Source: Campylobacter aviculae
GTDB taxonomy: Bacteria; Campylobacterota; Campylobacteria; Campylobacterales; Campylobacteraceae
Assembly: GCF_005406215.1 (NCBI RefSeq)
Contig: NZ_NXMA01000004.1
Location: 62,001-126,000, forward strand
Length of the DNA stretch: 64,000 nucleotides
Reading direction: 5' to 3'
In this document: in pieces, positions 18,070 to 26,584 of the stretch
How positions within the stretch are numbered: the stretch's first letter is position 1
Layout of the letters: each line of letters opens with the position of its first letter
Position numbers and translations under genes: made by a program
The notes under the pieces: model-generated
The model's input: only the letters and a program-made list of their open reading frames with translations
The model's database searches: none
Told to the model about the DNA's origin: nothing

Positions 18070-20894
18070 TTTAATTTTTTAGTATTTTTAAGTTCTAAAT
18101 CTAGATAATATCCAGTATAAGATCCTGTTTTTTTATGATCTTTAGCTACTTTTTCTACACTTCCTGTGCTGATTATTTTTCCGCCTTTTATCCCGCCTTC
18201 TGGGCCCATATCGATAATATAATCAGCATTTTTAATGACATCTAAATTATGTTCTATAACAAAAACAGAATTTTTAAGATCAACTAAATGCTGTAATACA
18301 GAAATAAGTTTATTAACATCCTCAAAATGAAGTCCAGTAGTAGGTTCATCAAGGATATAAAGTGTTTTTCCAGTATCACTTCTACTTAATTCTTTAGCTA
18401 GTTTAATTCTTTGAGCTTCTCCACCACTTAAAGTTGTAGCATTTTGTCCTAAAGTAAGATAATCAAGTCCCACTTTAACTAAAGTTTCTAATTTTTGGCG
18501 AATTTTTGGCACTGAAGTAAAAAATTCATTTGCCTCTAAAACACTCATATTTAATACTTCGCTTATATTTTTGCCTTTATATTTGATTTCTAAAGTAGCG
18601 TCACTGTAACGTTTTCCATGGCAAGTATCGCAAACCACCATAACATCAGGTAAAAAATGCATTTCTATTTTAATTTCTCCATCGCCGCTACATTTTTCAC
18701 AACGCCCCCCTTTAACATTAAAAGAGAAACGCCCCGCTTTATAGCCTCGCATTTTTGCTTCTTTGGTAGCCGCAAAAAGATTTCTTATTTCATCCATAGC
18801 ACCAGTATAGGTAGCAGGATTAGAACGCGGAGTTCTTCCTATAGGACTTTGATCAAGATAAATAACCTTGTCTAATTTATCAAGTCCTTCGATTTCTACA
18901 CCACCAAGTTTTTTAACTTTTTTGGCACGGTTTAATTCTTCTTGAGCAAAAGGTAAAAGGGTTTGAAGTATAAGAGAACTTTTTCCTGATCCTGAAACGC
19001 CGGTAATGGCAACTAAATTTTGTAAAGGAAATTTAACGCTTAGATTTTTGATATTGTTGATATTAACATTTTTAAGATCTAGCCATTCTTTTTGTTTTCG
19101 GTTTTGAAGTTGTAAAATTTGTTTTTTGCCATTCATGTAAAGTGCGGTTTCACTTTTGCTTTTTAAAAGCTCTTTATAAGTTCCACAAAATACGACTTCT
19201 CCTCCAAATTTTCCTGCCTTTGGGCCAATATCCACTATAAAATCTGCTTCCTCTATAGTCATTTTATCATGTTCTACTATGATTAAGGTATTGCCTTTTT
19301 GTTGCAAATTTCTTAAAGTTTTAATGAGTTTTGCTGTATCTCTTTCGTGAAGCCCGATACTTGGCTCATCTAAGACATACATAACCCCACTTAATCCACT
19401 TCCAATTTGAGAAGCAATGCGAATTCTTTGTGCCTCTCCTCCGCTAATAGTTCTTGCATCGCGTCCTAAAGAGAGATAGCCAAGTCCTACATCATATAAA
19501 AAGAAAAGTCTTTCATTGATTTCTTTTAAAATAGGTTTAGCAATAAGTTTTTGTTGTTTGCTTAAATAGGAGAAATTTTTTTCATTGGAAAAAAAAGCTG
19601 TGCTATCTTCTATGCTCATATCTAAAATTTCACCCAAATCTTTTTTTGCAACACGCACAGCTAAACTTTCAGGATTTAAGCGATGTCCTTGACAATCTTT
19701 ACAGATTTTTTCACTCATATATTCACCCAAATCTTTTTCATCTTTTAGCATCTCATAAGCCATTTTAACAACGCCTTCAAAAGTTCTTTTTAAGCGATTT
19801 CTTTTCCAAAAAAACTCTATAGTTTTTGCATTGCCATACAATACAAGACGTTTTTCTTCTTCACTAAGTTCTAAAAAAGGTTTTTTGATAGAAATTTCAT
19901 TTTGTTCGCAAAAAGCGATTAAAAATTTATAATAATAACTTTTGTTAAAGCCATACATGATTTTTATAGCACCATTTTCTATGTTTAAATTTTCATCAAT
20001 AATTTTTTTCATATCTAGGGTGTAGCGAATTCCTAATCCATCGCAAGATTGACAAGCGCCTTTTGGAGAATTAAATGAAAAGCTTAAGGGTTCTAGAGGA
20101 ACAAAAGAAATTTTACAATTAAAACAAGCTGAATGCTCACTATAGTGATAGTGTTTATTGATGCCTACTTCCTCGTGATTTAAAACTTCAATTTCAATCT
20201 CCCCAAAGCTTTCTTCTAAACCTTTTTCTATATCACTTGCAAGTCGCGAGAGTAAATCTTCGCTAATTTCAAGGCGATCAATGACTAATTTTATTGTATG
20301 TTTTTTTGTTTTTGCGAGTTCTATTTCTTCATCAAGTCTAACTAAAACTCCATCAATTTGTGCTCTAACATAACCTTTATTGCGTAGATTTTCAAATAAA
20401 TCAGCATAAGTTCCCTTTTTTTCCCTTACCAAAGGTGCATAAATAATAATCTTTGCTCCTTTTGGAAATTTTAAAATTTCATTGACTATATCATTAGCAC
20501 TCATAGATGAAATTTCTTGACCGCATTGATGACAATGCTGAATTCCTATTCTTGCGTATAAAAGTCTTAAATAATCATAAATTTCAGTAATAGTTCCGAC
20601 AGTAGAGCGAGGATTTTTGGAAGTGGTTTTTTGATCGATGGCAATGGCTGGAGTTAAGCCTTCTATTTTATCTACATCGGGTTTGCCTACCTTATCTAAA
20701 AATTGTCTTGCATAAGCACTTAAACTTTCTATGTAGCGGCGTTGTCCTTCGGCGTAAAGTGTTCCAAAAGCGAGGGTTGATTTTCCACTACCGCTAAGTC
20801 CTGTAAAAACTATAAGTTTGTTTTTTGGAATTTCAAGATTAATATTTTTTAGATTATTTTCTTTAGCACCTATAATTTTAATTTTATCATTCAT
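18066..20894 (-). CDS. uvrA: Excinuclease ABC subunit A
   Basis: A 942-residue damage-recognition ATPase of nucleotide excision repair. Two ABC ATPase modules are visible, with Walker A motifs GLSGSGKST (N-terminal) and GVSGSGKSS (C-terminal), and two signature motifs (TISGGEAQRIRIA and TLSGGEAQRIKLA). Zinc fingers are present: CHQC/CFNC-CQSC in the first half and CEKC...CDTC in the second. Length is normal. The downstream membrane-protein gene overlaps its stop codon. Confidence 0.97.
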   Translation of the reverse strand: MNDKIKIIGAKENNLKNINLEIPKNKLIVFTGLSGSGKSTLAFGTLYAEGQRRYIESLSAYARQFLDKVGKPDVDKIEGLTPAIAIDQKTTSKNPRSTVGTITEIYDYLRLLYARIGIQHCHQCGQEISSMSANDIVNEILKFPKGAKIIIYAPLVREKKGTYADLFENLRNKGYVRAQIDGVLVRLDEEIELAKTKKHTIKLVIDRLEISEDLLSRLASDIEKGLEESFGEIEIEVLNHEEVGINKHYHYSEHSACFNCKISFVPLEPLSFSFNSPKGACQSCDGLGIRYTLDMKKIIDENLNIENGAIKIMYGFNKSYYYKFLIAFCEQNEISIKKPFLELSEEEKRLVLYGNAKTIEFFWKRNRLKRTFEGVVKMAYEMLKDEKDLGEYMSEKICKDCQGHRLNPESLAVRVAKKDLGEILDMSIEDSTAFFSNEKNFSYLSKQQKLIAKPILKEINERLFFLYDVGLGYLSLGRDARTISGGEAQRIRIASQIGSGLSGVMYVLDEPSIGLHERDTAKLIKTLRNLQQKGNTLIIVEHDKMTIEEADFIVDIGPKAGKFGGEVVFCGTYKELLKSKSETALYMNGKKQILQLQNRKQKEWLDLKNVNINNIKNLSVKFPLQNLVAITGVSGSGKSSLILQTLLPFAQEELNRAKKVKKLGGVEIEGLDKLDKVIYLDQSPIGRTPRSNPATYTGAMDEIRNLFAATKEAKMRGYKAGRFSFNVKGGRCEKCSGDGEIKIEMHFLPDVMVVCDTCHGKRYSDATLEIKYKGKNISEVLNMSVLEANEFFTSVPKIRQKLETLVKVGLDYLTLGQNATTLSGGEAQRIKLAKELSRSDTGKTLYILDEPTTGLHFEDVNKLISVLQHLVDLKNSVFVIEHNLDVIKNADYIIDMGPEGGIKGGKIISTGSVEKVAKDHKKTGSYTGYYLDLELKNTKKLK

Positions 20895-20948
20895 ATACTT
20901 TTCCTAAAATTTATACTTAAATAAATTAAAATTTTAACATAATTTTGA

Positions 20949-21734
20949 CTAAAAGCTTATAATTGCAAGTTTTTTAAGCAAGGAGTGCGTTGTTCCAAGT
21001 ATGGATAAAACATAAATGCAAAGCAAAATTTTTCTATGAGAAGAAATTTGCATTTTTTCAATGATTTTTATACCAATAAATACTCCAATCATAGAGGCAA
21101 TACCAACAATAATACCTTTATGAATCACCACATGATCAATAATTCCTGAAGTAGATAGAGACAAAACTCCAGAAATAGAAGCAAAAATGACAAAAAATAA
21201 AGACAAAGAAACTACTTTCTTGCTATCATATCCTAAAAAATACGCTAAAATTGGAGCAATTAAAAGTCCTCCACCTATACCTAAAGAGATTGCGAAAATT
21301 CCAGTAAAGGCTCCAGCTATAAATAAAATGATATTTTTTTGTAAAGCACTTCTTTGACTTTTAACAGCGTTTTCTTTAATACCAAAGGCATATTTGATAA
21401 AAAAAATGCAACTAACACATAAGAATATTGCCGTAAGACTAATATCGCTTAGAAATTTTAAAAATATCCCACTAAAACTCGCCCCTAAAAGTCCACCAAG
21501 TCCTATGAATATACCATCTTTAATATTTAAATTTTTTTTCCGATAATTGATATAAGATCCAAAAACTGCAGCAAAAACCATTTGCAAGATTGAAATTCCA
21601 ATTGCGTGATGAGAGCTTTCATTTAAAACAAGCATTGAAGGAACTATAACCATACCTCCACCTATGCCAAAAAGTCCTGAAGTGATGCCTGAGAATATGC
21701 CTATTAATAAATAAGGCAGATCTGAAAAATTCAT
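20949..21734 (-). CDS. TauE/SafE-family permease
   Basis: A 261-residue membrane protein with about eight helices in two similar halves. Each half begins with a GIGGG motif: SGLFGIGGGMVIVPSML at the N-terminus and ISLGIGGGLLIAPILAYFLGYD in the middle. The family (DUF81) exports or imports sulfonates, sulfite or related anions; the substrate is not predictable here. It lies upstream of uvrA on the same strand, with 54 bases between. Confidence 0.8.
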   Translation of the reverse strand: MNFSDLPYLLIGIFSGITSGLFGIGGGMVIVPSMLVLNESSHHAIGISILQMVFAAVFGSYINYRKKNLNIKDGIFIGLGGLLGASFSGIFLKFLSDISLTAIFLCVSCIFFIKYAFGIKENAVKSQRSALQKNIILFIAGAFTGIFAISLGIGGGLLIAPILAYFLGYDSKKVVSLSLFFVIFASISGVLSLSTSGIIDHVVIHKGIIVGIASMIGVFIGIKIIEKMQISSHRKILLCIYVLSILGTTHSLLKKLAIISF

Positions 21735-22110
21735 ATTTTTTCCTATATGGTTATTAATTTTAAGTCAAAACAATTTTATCTTATTAAGCTAAGCATTATC
21801 TTAGATTTTGAATAATTTTTTAATACTCTTAAAAAATTTATAAAATTATTTAAGATTAGAAATTATAAAAATAAAGGTATTGGAAAATATTAGTTATTGA
21901 TTTTAATAAAATTTTTTAGAATTTGTTCTTATCAATAATACATTTTATAAACTATTTGTATTGCATCGGAGAAAATTTAGGTTATTTTTGATTATATAAA
22001 TTAAGTACTCCATAAGAAGAATTTAGATATATTAGTTTTGAACTATTATATTGAAAAGAATTAAGTTTTTATTTTTTGATAATTGAGTTTCTGTGATTTA
22101 AAATATATTT

Positions 22111-22116
22111 TATAAT
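22111..22116 (+). promoter_or_regulatory. Probable -10 element of the fliN operon
   Basis: TATAAT lies 21 bases before the first start codon. It gives a very short 5' leader of roughly 15 bases consisting mainly of the G8 tract. Confidence 0.55.
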
Positions 22117-22128
22117 TTTTGTTTTATA

Positions 22129-22136
22129 GGGGGGGG
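22129..22136 (+). repeat. G8 tract at the ribosome-binding site
   Basis: Eight consecutive Gs end one base before the ATG of the CheX-like gene and form the only Shine-Dalgarno-like sequence there. In this AT-rich genome a G8 run is exceptional. G tracts of about eight or more in Campylobacter are commonly length-variable. Change in length would alter ribosome-site strength or spacing and not the reading frame. Confidence 0.75.
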
Positions 22137-22137
22137 T

Positions 22138-22563
22138 ATGTTAAAAACTCTCGAATATTCCGTTATCCATTTTTGTGAACATATTTTACAAATTCATATA
22201 AACGCGGCTCAGGATATAGAAGGTGAATTTTATGGTTCAAGTATTTCTGTGGTAGAAAAAAGTGGTCTAGAGTATAATTTTTACTTATTTTTTTCAGAAG
22301 AATTTTTAAAATTAATTTCTAAAATTTTCATCGGTGATGAAAATTTTCAAGAGGATGATTGTTGTGATCTTACTAAAGAGTGTGCTAATCAAATTATAGG
22401 ATATGCAAAAAAACTACTTAATGATACCAAAGGTGGTGATGACGAATATAAACTTAGTATTCCAGAATACTTAGGTAAGGCGGATTTTTCAACTATAGTG
22501 TTAGATGAATCTCTAACTTATTGTTTTGAAAAAAATTATTTTAGAATAGGATATTGTAAATAA
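22138..22563 (+). CDS. CheX/CheC-like protein upstream of fliN
   Basis: A 141-residue soluble protein. The segment LTKECANQIIGYAKKLL fits the CheX/CheC active-site helix pattern ExxNxxxG, and the surrounding alternation of strands and long helices suits that fold. CheX proteins dephosphorylate CheY-P; FliY fuses a CheC-like domain to FliN, and here a similar domain is encoded as a separate protein immediately before FliN (stop and start overlap by one base). Function as a phosphatase or as a switch component is an inference. Its translation depends on the G8 tract. Confidence 0.6.
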   Translation: MLKTLEYSVIHFCEHILQIHINAAQDIEGEFYGSSISVVEKSGLEYNFYLFFSEEFLKLISKIFIGDENFQEDDCCDLTKECANQIIGYAKKLLNDTKGGDDEYKLSIPEYLGKADFSTIVLDESLTYCFEKNYFRIGYCK

Positions 22564-22874
22564 TGAGCAATAACGATATAGGACTCGGAGAATATCATGG
22601 ACTTTTGCAGTCTTATGAAGATATCTTAGATATTAGTGTAGATTTTGTAAGTGAGCTTGGAACTACAAATATGAGTGTTTCTGATCTTTTAAGATTAGAA
22701 GTGGGTTCTGTGATTGATCTTGAAAAGCCTGCTGGAGAAAGTGTGGAACTTTACATTAATAAACGCATATTTGGCAAAGGTGAAGTTATGGTTTATGAAA
22801 AAAATTTAGCAATAAGAATCAATGAAATTTTAGATTCTAAAACTGTGCTTCAATATTTTAAAAAAGAAATTTAA
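22563..22874 (+). CDS. fliN: Flagellar motor switch protein FliN
   Basis: A 103-residue C-ring protein with a SpoA (surface presentation of antigens) domain: VDFVSELGTTNMSVSDLLRLEVGSVI, then LYINKRIFGKGEVMVYEKNLAIRI. It helps set motor direction and docks export ATPase cargo. The start overlaps the stop of the CheX-like gene, and its stop overlaps the start of the next gene (TAATG), so the three genes form a tightly coupled operon. Length is normal for FliN. Confidence 0.93.
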   Translation: MSNNDIGLGEYHGLLQSYEDILDISVDFVSELGTTNMSVSDLLRLEVGSVIDLEKPAGESVELYINKRIFGKGEVMVYEKNLAIRINEILDSKTVLQYFKKEI

Positions 22875-23683
22875 TGAAATTTTTTTTATTGTCTATGATT
22901 GCAGTTTTACCATTATTTGCGGTTAAACTGATTGATTATAATATTTACGATAGAAATGATAGAGTAGATGTTATGTTTTCTTTTGACAATGCTTATAATG
23001 GAAAAGTTTCTCAAACAAAGAATAAAAATCTTATACTTTTAACTTTCAACGATCTAGTATTCAATAAAGACGAATTAAAAAAATTAAATTCTCGACTTGT
23101 TGATAAGATTAGTATTAGCTCTAAAAATAGTAATACCTATGTTATGCTAAAAAATAAACAAGATGTAAGTGTTAATGTAAGTTCCATTAATGATAATTTT
23201 GGAGTTAGAATTAGAGTTTTGGAGTACAATCAAGAAAATACTCTAAATTTAAATGTTTCTACTTTAACAAAAGAAAAGGAAGATTCTGATTTTTTATTAA
23301 AAAATACAAGCTCATCTAAATACGATTATACAAATTATATTTTAGTGATGCTTGTTTTAATTATTTTACTTATAGTACTTTGGTGGTTAAAGCGAACTAT
23401 ATTTTTTCAAAAAAATGGAATGTCCAGAGATTTTCACATGGTATTTCAGAGATTTTTGGATAAAAACAATCAATTTATGGTTTTTGAGTATGCAAATAAA
23501 CGATATATTGTGATAGTAGGTAATTCTAATATTATTTTAGAAACTACAGAATTAACAGATCGAGATTATAAAATCAGTGTTACAGATGATAAAAAAGAGA
23601 AAAATTTTGATTCTTTTTTTGAGGAAAATAAAAAGCGTATTCAAAATATTATAGAACAACGTCAGAAAAATAAAAATTCTTAA
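22874..23683 (+). CDS. fliO: FliO-like flagellar assembly protein
   Basis: A 269-residue protein with an N-terminal signal sequence (MKFFLLSMIAVLPLFA), a periplasmic beta-rich region of about 130 residues, one membrane helix (YILVMLVLIILLIVLWWL, about residues 155-172) and a cytoplasmic domain. That last domain, with FMVFEYANKRYIVIVGNSNIILE, matches the FliO pattern, and position directly after fliN fits. FliO helps assemble the FliP export pore. Epsilonproteobacterial FliO proteins have an extra periplasmic domain. The gene is usually annotated only as a membrane protein. It ends four bases inside the convergent ppx/gppA gene. Confidence 0.65.
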   Translation: MKFFLLSMIAVLPLFAVKLIDYNIYDRNDRVDVMFSFDNAYNGKVSQTKNKNLILLTFNDLVFNKDELKKLNSRLVDKISISSKNSNTYVMLKNKQDVSVNVSSINDNFGVRIRVLEYNQENTLNLNVSTLTKEKEDSDFLLKNTSSSKYDYTNYILVMLVLIILLIVLWWLKRTIFFQKNGMSRDFHMVFQRFLDKNNQFMVFEYANKRYIVIVGNSNIILETTELTDRDYKISVTDDKKEKNFDSFFEENKKRIQNIIEQRQKNKNS

Positions 23684-25143
23684 GGTTTTTGATTTATCAC
23701 CAAACTCAATGATGTTGGTTTAGTGATTTTTTTAATTTCTTCCTTAGGTAAATTTAGTATTTTGCTATCATTAAAGATATAAAGAGTATTATCAGAAAAT
23801 ATAAAATTAATATTATTTTCGTTTATACTATTTAAGATTTTAGCCAAATTTAATATAAAATTTAACCAAGAAATAATATGAGTATTCGGCAAAAGTTGTT
23901 TATAAGGCTCTAAATTATAAGGATTGACTTTTTTTCCATTGAGTTTGATAATATTTGCGATTAAGACTTTCTCTTTGTGTGAAAATCCGTAGTTCAATCC
24001 CTCTAAAACAAAATGTGCGGAATGTTCGTTAGAAAAATAGAAATTTAAATATTCTCCTATATGACATAGTTTTGCTGCAACTAATAAGTTTTGTTTATAA
24101 TTTTCGTGAATTTTATGAATATCTTTCAAAGAATTAAATATTTGTATTGCAAATTTTGTAGTGTAATTATTTCTGTCTTTTTTTAAAAATCTATCTTGTA
24201 GCGATTTTAAACTAGGATTGAAATTAATGGGAAATTTACTATTTGGACGTAATAAATCTTTTAAATATACCCCTTCTCTAATGCCTACTCCACTTGTGAT
24301 AATGTGTTTGGTTTTTAATTTTTGGGCGATTTTTAAAAATATAAAAATTCCTTTTTTTATGGTATCGAAACGATCTTTTTTGATGCCAAAATTCGCTAAA
24401 GAGTCTGCTTTTGCTTTAAGAATTTTTTCAATATGTTCTTTTTCTTCATCTAGATCATAATGAAAATCATGTAAATTTCTTAAAGGATAAGAATTTTTTT
24501 GCATGATAGAATTTGAAATAGCTCTGAGACTTCCACCTATTGCAATAAGATTATGGTTGCAAAATTCATTTGGGATTTGATTTAAAATTGGATCAATAAA
24601 TTCATCCAAAGAGTCTGTTTTTCCTTTATCATAAAATAATTCTTTTAATCTGACTGTTCCTATATCCAAGGAAATACAAGAAACGATTTTATTGTTTTTA
24701 ATTAAGCAAAGCTCACTTGATCCCCCTCCTATATCAAGAGTAGTAGCATTCTTAAATGGGCTTAAAAGATTTAAAGCAGCCAAACCGCCTAAATAACTTT
24801 CTTCTTTTCCATCAATACAACGAATATTTAAGTTTAATTTTTTTTTAATTCTTTTTATAAATTCTTTCGAATTTGGAGCATCTCTTAAAGCTGAAGTTCC
24901 TATAATAAACATTTTTTTACATTTATGTTTTAATGAGCATTCTTTAAAAAATTTTAAAGCATCCTCTGCTTTTTGCATAGCTTCTTCTTGGAGAATCTTA
25001 CCATTATTGTAGGAATTTTCGCCCAATCTTACTTTACGTTTGTATTCACAGGTTGTGTAAAAACCATATCTGGAAGTTTTTTCGAAAATTACCATTCTAA
25101 TAGAATTTGAGCCTAAATCAACAACAGCAGTTTTCTTAGCCAT
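23680..25143 (-). CDS. ppx: Exopolyphosphatase / pppGpp phosphohydrolase (Ppx/GppA)
   Basis: A 487-residue ASKHA-superfamily phosphatase. Diagnostic blocks are AVVDLGSNSIRMVI at the N-terminus (phosphate 1), TTLDIGGGSSELCLI (phosphate 2) and KHIITSGVGIREGVYL. A C-terminal HD-type helical domain (YKQNLLVAAKLCHIGEYLN) follows. It removes phosphate from polyphosphate or pppGpp; the two activities cannot be told apart by sequence. C. jejuni has two such proteins. It begins at the stop base of fdxB, so the two are likely co-transcribed. Confidence 0.88.
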   Translation of the reverse strand: MAKKTAVVDLGSNSIRMVIFEKTSRYGFYTTCEYKRKVRLGENSYNNGKILQEEAMQKAEDALKFFKECSLKHKCKKMFIIGTSALRDAPNSKEFIKRIKKKLNLNIRCIDGKEESYLGGLAALNLLSPFKNATTLDIGGGSSELCLIKNNKIVSCISLDIGTVRLKELFYDKGKTDSLDEFIDPILNQIPNEFCNHNLIAIGGSLRAISNSIMQKNSYPLRNLHDFHYDLDEEKEHIEKILKAKADSLANFGIKKDRFDTIKKGIFIFLKIAQKLKTKHIITSGVGIREGVYLKDLLRPNSKFPINFNPSLKSLQDRFLKKDRNNYTTKFAIQIFNSLKDIHKIHENYKQNLLVAAKLCHIGEYLNFYFSNEHSAHFVLEGLNYGFSHKEKVLIANIIKLNGKKVNPYNLEPYKQLLPNTHIISWLNFILNLAKILNSINENNINFIFSDNTLYIFNDSKILNLPKEEIKKITKPTSLSLVINQKP

Positions 25144-25391
25144 TATAAATCTTTATTGCGACGGTTTTTTAATTTTAGTTCTTCTATACTCTCGATATTA
25201 TCAGGATCTGGAATAATACATTCATAGGGACAGGCTACTATACAAGCGGGTTCTGAAAAGTCATTTACACACTCAGAACAAAGATCCGCATCAATAACAT
25301 AAATAGGATTATATTCGTAAATAGCTTCATCTGGGCACTCTTCTCTGCAGGCATCACAACATACACAATCTTTTGTAATTAAAAGAGCCAT
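25143..25391 (-). CDS. fdxB: 2[4Fe-4S] ferredoxin FdxB
   Basis: An 82-residue bacterial ferredoxin, mainly acidic. Cluster motifs are CVCCDACREECP and CSECVNDFSEPACIVACP, the second with a long spacer. It is distinct from FdxA at 8.4 kb. It could supply low-potential electrons to oxidoreductases; its physiological partner is not apparent. One base of overlap with ppx implies an operon. Confidence 0.88.
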   Translation of the reverse strand: MALLITKDCVCCDACREECPDEAIYEYNPIYVIDADLCSECVNDFSEPACIVACPYECIIPDPDNIESIEELKLKNRRNKDL

Positions 25392-25487
25392 TATAACCTT
25401 TCATAAACTATAAAATATTTTTTTAGTTTATACAATAATCAAACTTAAATACAATATAAAAAATTAAATATAATGAAATAAAAGACA

Positions 25488-25512
25488 AATTTTGCACTTT
25501 TGGTGCAAAATT
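25488..25512 (-). terminator. Rho-independent terminator after cosR
   Basis: Arms AATTTTGCAC (25488-25497) and GTGCAAAATT (25503-25512) with a five-base loop. It is followed on the minus strand by a T-rich run and begins three bases after the cosR stop. Confidence 0.75.
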
Positions 25513-25514
25513 AG

Positions 25515-26186
25515 TTAAGATTTTTTAGGAAAGCAAAAGCGATATCCTCTGCGACGAACTGTTTCTATTGTAGAAATATTTAAAGGTTTATCCATTTTTT
25601 GACGAATTTGATTGATGGCTACTTCAATAACATTTGGAGTTACAAGTTCAGGTTCTTCCCAAATGGCGTCTAAAAGTTGTTCTTTAGAAACTATTTGATC
25701 CGAGTGTCTAGCTAAATGCGTTAAAACTTCAAAAGGTTTTCCTTTTAGTTCTATATCTTGATCTTTATAAGTAATTTTTTCTTCATCAGGATCAATAACC
25801 AAATCTTCAATTTTGATAACATTTGTTCCACCAAGTCTCAACCTTGTTTCAATCCTTGCTAATAAGATATCAAAATCTAAAGGTTTTTTGATAAAATCAT
25901 CTGCGCCTGCTTTAAGAGCTTTGATTTCTGTATCTTTATCCGTTTTTGAAGACATGATAACTATTGAAGTTCTAGGAGATTTCTGTTTTACAATATTAAT
26001 AAGTTCTACACCATCGCCATCCGATAAATTCCAGCTTGCTAATACTAAATCATAGTGTCTAATACCAATAAAATACTCACCATCTTTAAAATTTTCTGAT
26101 GAATCTGTTTGATAACCAAATTCGTTAAGATTATCAATAATAGATTTATTAAGACTAATCTCATCCTCTATAACTAAAATTCTCAT
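25515..26186 (-). CDS. cosR: Orphan OmpR-type regulator CosR
   Basis: A 223-residue response regulator with an N-terminal receiver and a C-terminal winged helix (PFEVLTHLARHSDQIVSKEQLLDAIW, VRRRGYRFCFP). The receiver keeps an acidic pocket (IEDE, residues 6-9) but the expected phospho-acceptor position in DLVLASWNLSDG is S51 and not aspartate. This agrees with CosR/HP1043 being phosphorylation-independent and essential. In C. jejuni it controls oxidative-stress genes and represses cmeABC, whose genes lie 6 kb away. No histidine kinase gene is adjacent. Confidence 0.92.
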   Translation of the reverse strand: MRILVIEDEISLNKSIIDNLNEFGYQTDSSENFKDGEYFIGIRHYDLVLASWNLSDGDGVELINIVKQKSPRTSIVIMSSKTDKDTEIKALKAGADDFIKKPLDFDILLARIETRLRLGGTNVIKIEDLVIDPDEEKITYKDQDIELKGKPFEVLTHLARHSDQIVSKEQLLDAIWEEPELVTPNVIEVAINQIRQKMDKPLNISTIETVRRRGYRFCFPKKS

Positions 26187-26266
26187 TGTTTTATCCTTCT
26201 TAGTAAGAAAATTTTAAAGAATTATAGCATAGTTTAAGTAAATGTTTAGATATCTTTAAAAAAAAA

Positions 26267-26584
26267 TTAATATCTTTTTTTTAATTTTACTCCAACTTTA
26301 GCATTTTTTATTATTTTGGGTTTAAAAGTTGCAATTTTTATATAGTAAATTTGTGGAAATTTAGTATGCAATTTAGCACAGATAAAGTCTAAAGATTCTT
26401 CTATAGTAAAGAATTTTTTTTTCTTGTAATATTTTTTTATTTTTTTAGAAACTTTAGCATAATCTAAAAAATCATCAGCCTTTGCTTTAAATTTAACGCA
26501 AACCTTTTGCTTTTTTTTACGTTCGAAATTTAAAACCCCAATAATACATTTAAAATGTATTTTTATATTTATATAACTTTGCAT
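26267..26584 (-). CDS. folB: Dihydroneopterin aldolase-like protein (FolB family)
   Basis: A 105-residue tunnelling-fold protein. IHFKCIIGVLNFERKKKQKV corresponds to the FolB 'GxxxxER' strand, TIEESLDFICAKLHTKFP to the substrate-binding helix, and ATFKPKIIKNAKVGVKL to the C-terminal strand with the catalytic lysine. FolB splits 7,8-dihydroneopterin in folate synthesis. The sequence is diverged and unusually lysine-rich, so activity is likely but not certain. Its first 16 bases overlap the end of plsY. Confidence 0.7.
   Translation of the reverse strand: MQSYINIKIHFKCIIGVLNFERKKKQKVCVKFKAKADDFLDYAKVSKKIKKYYKKKKFFTIEESLDFICAKLHTKFPQIYYIKIATFKPKIIKNAKVGVKLKKRY

Larger units (their letters stand above)
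21735..22137. other. 403-base intergenic region
   Basis: Very AT-rich DNA between the TauE-type gene and the fliN operon, containing the promoters for these divergent genes. I see no coding remnant, RNA gene or repeat that I can support. In C. jejuni as I recall it, the tryptophan biosynthesis genes lie at this place; here they are absent. The right end carries a TATAAT and a G8 tract (listed separately). Confidence 0.6.
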
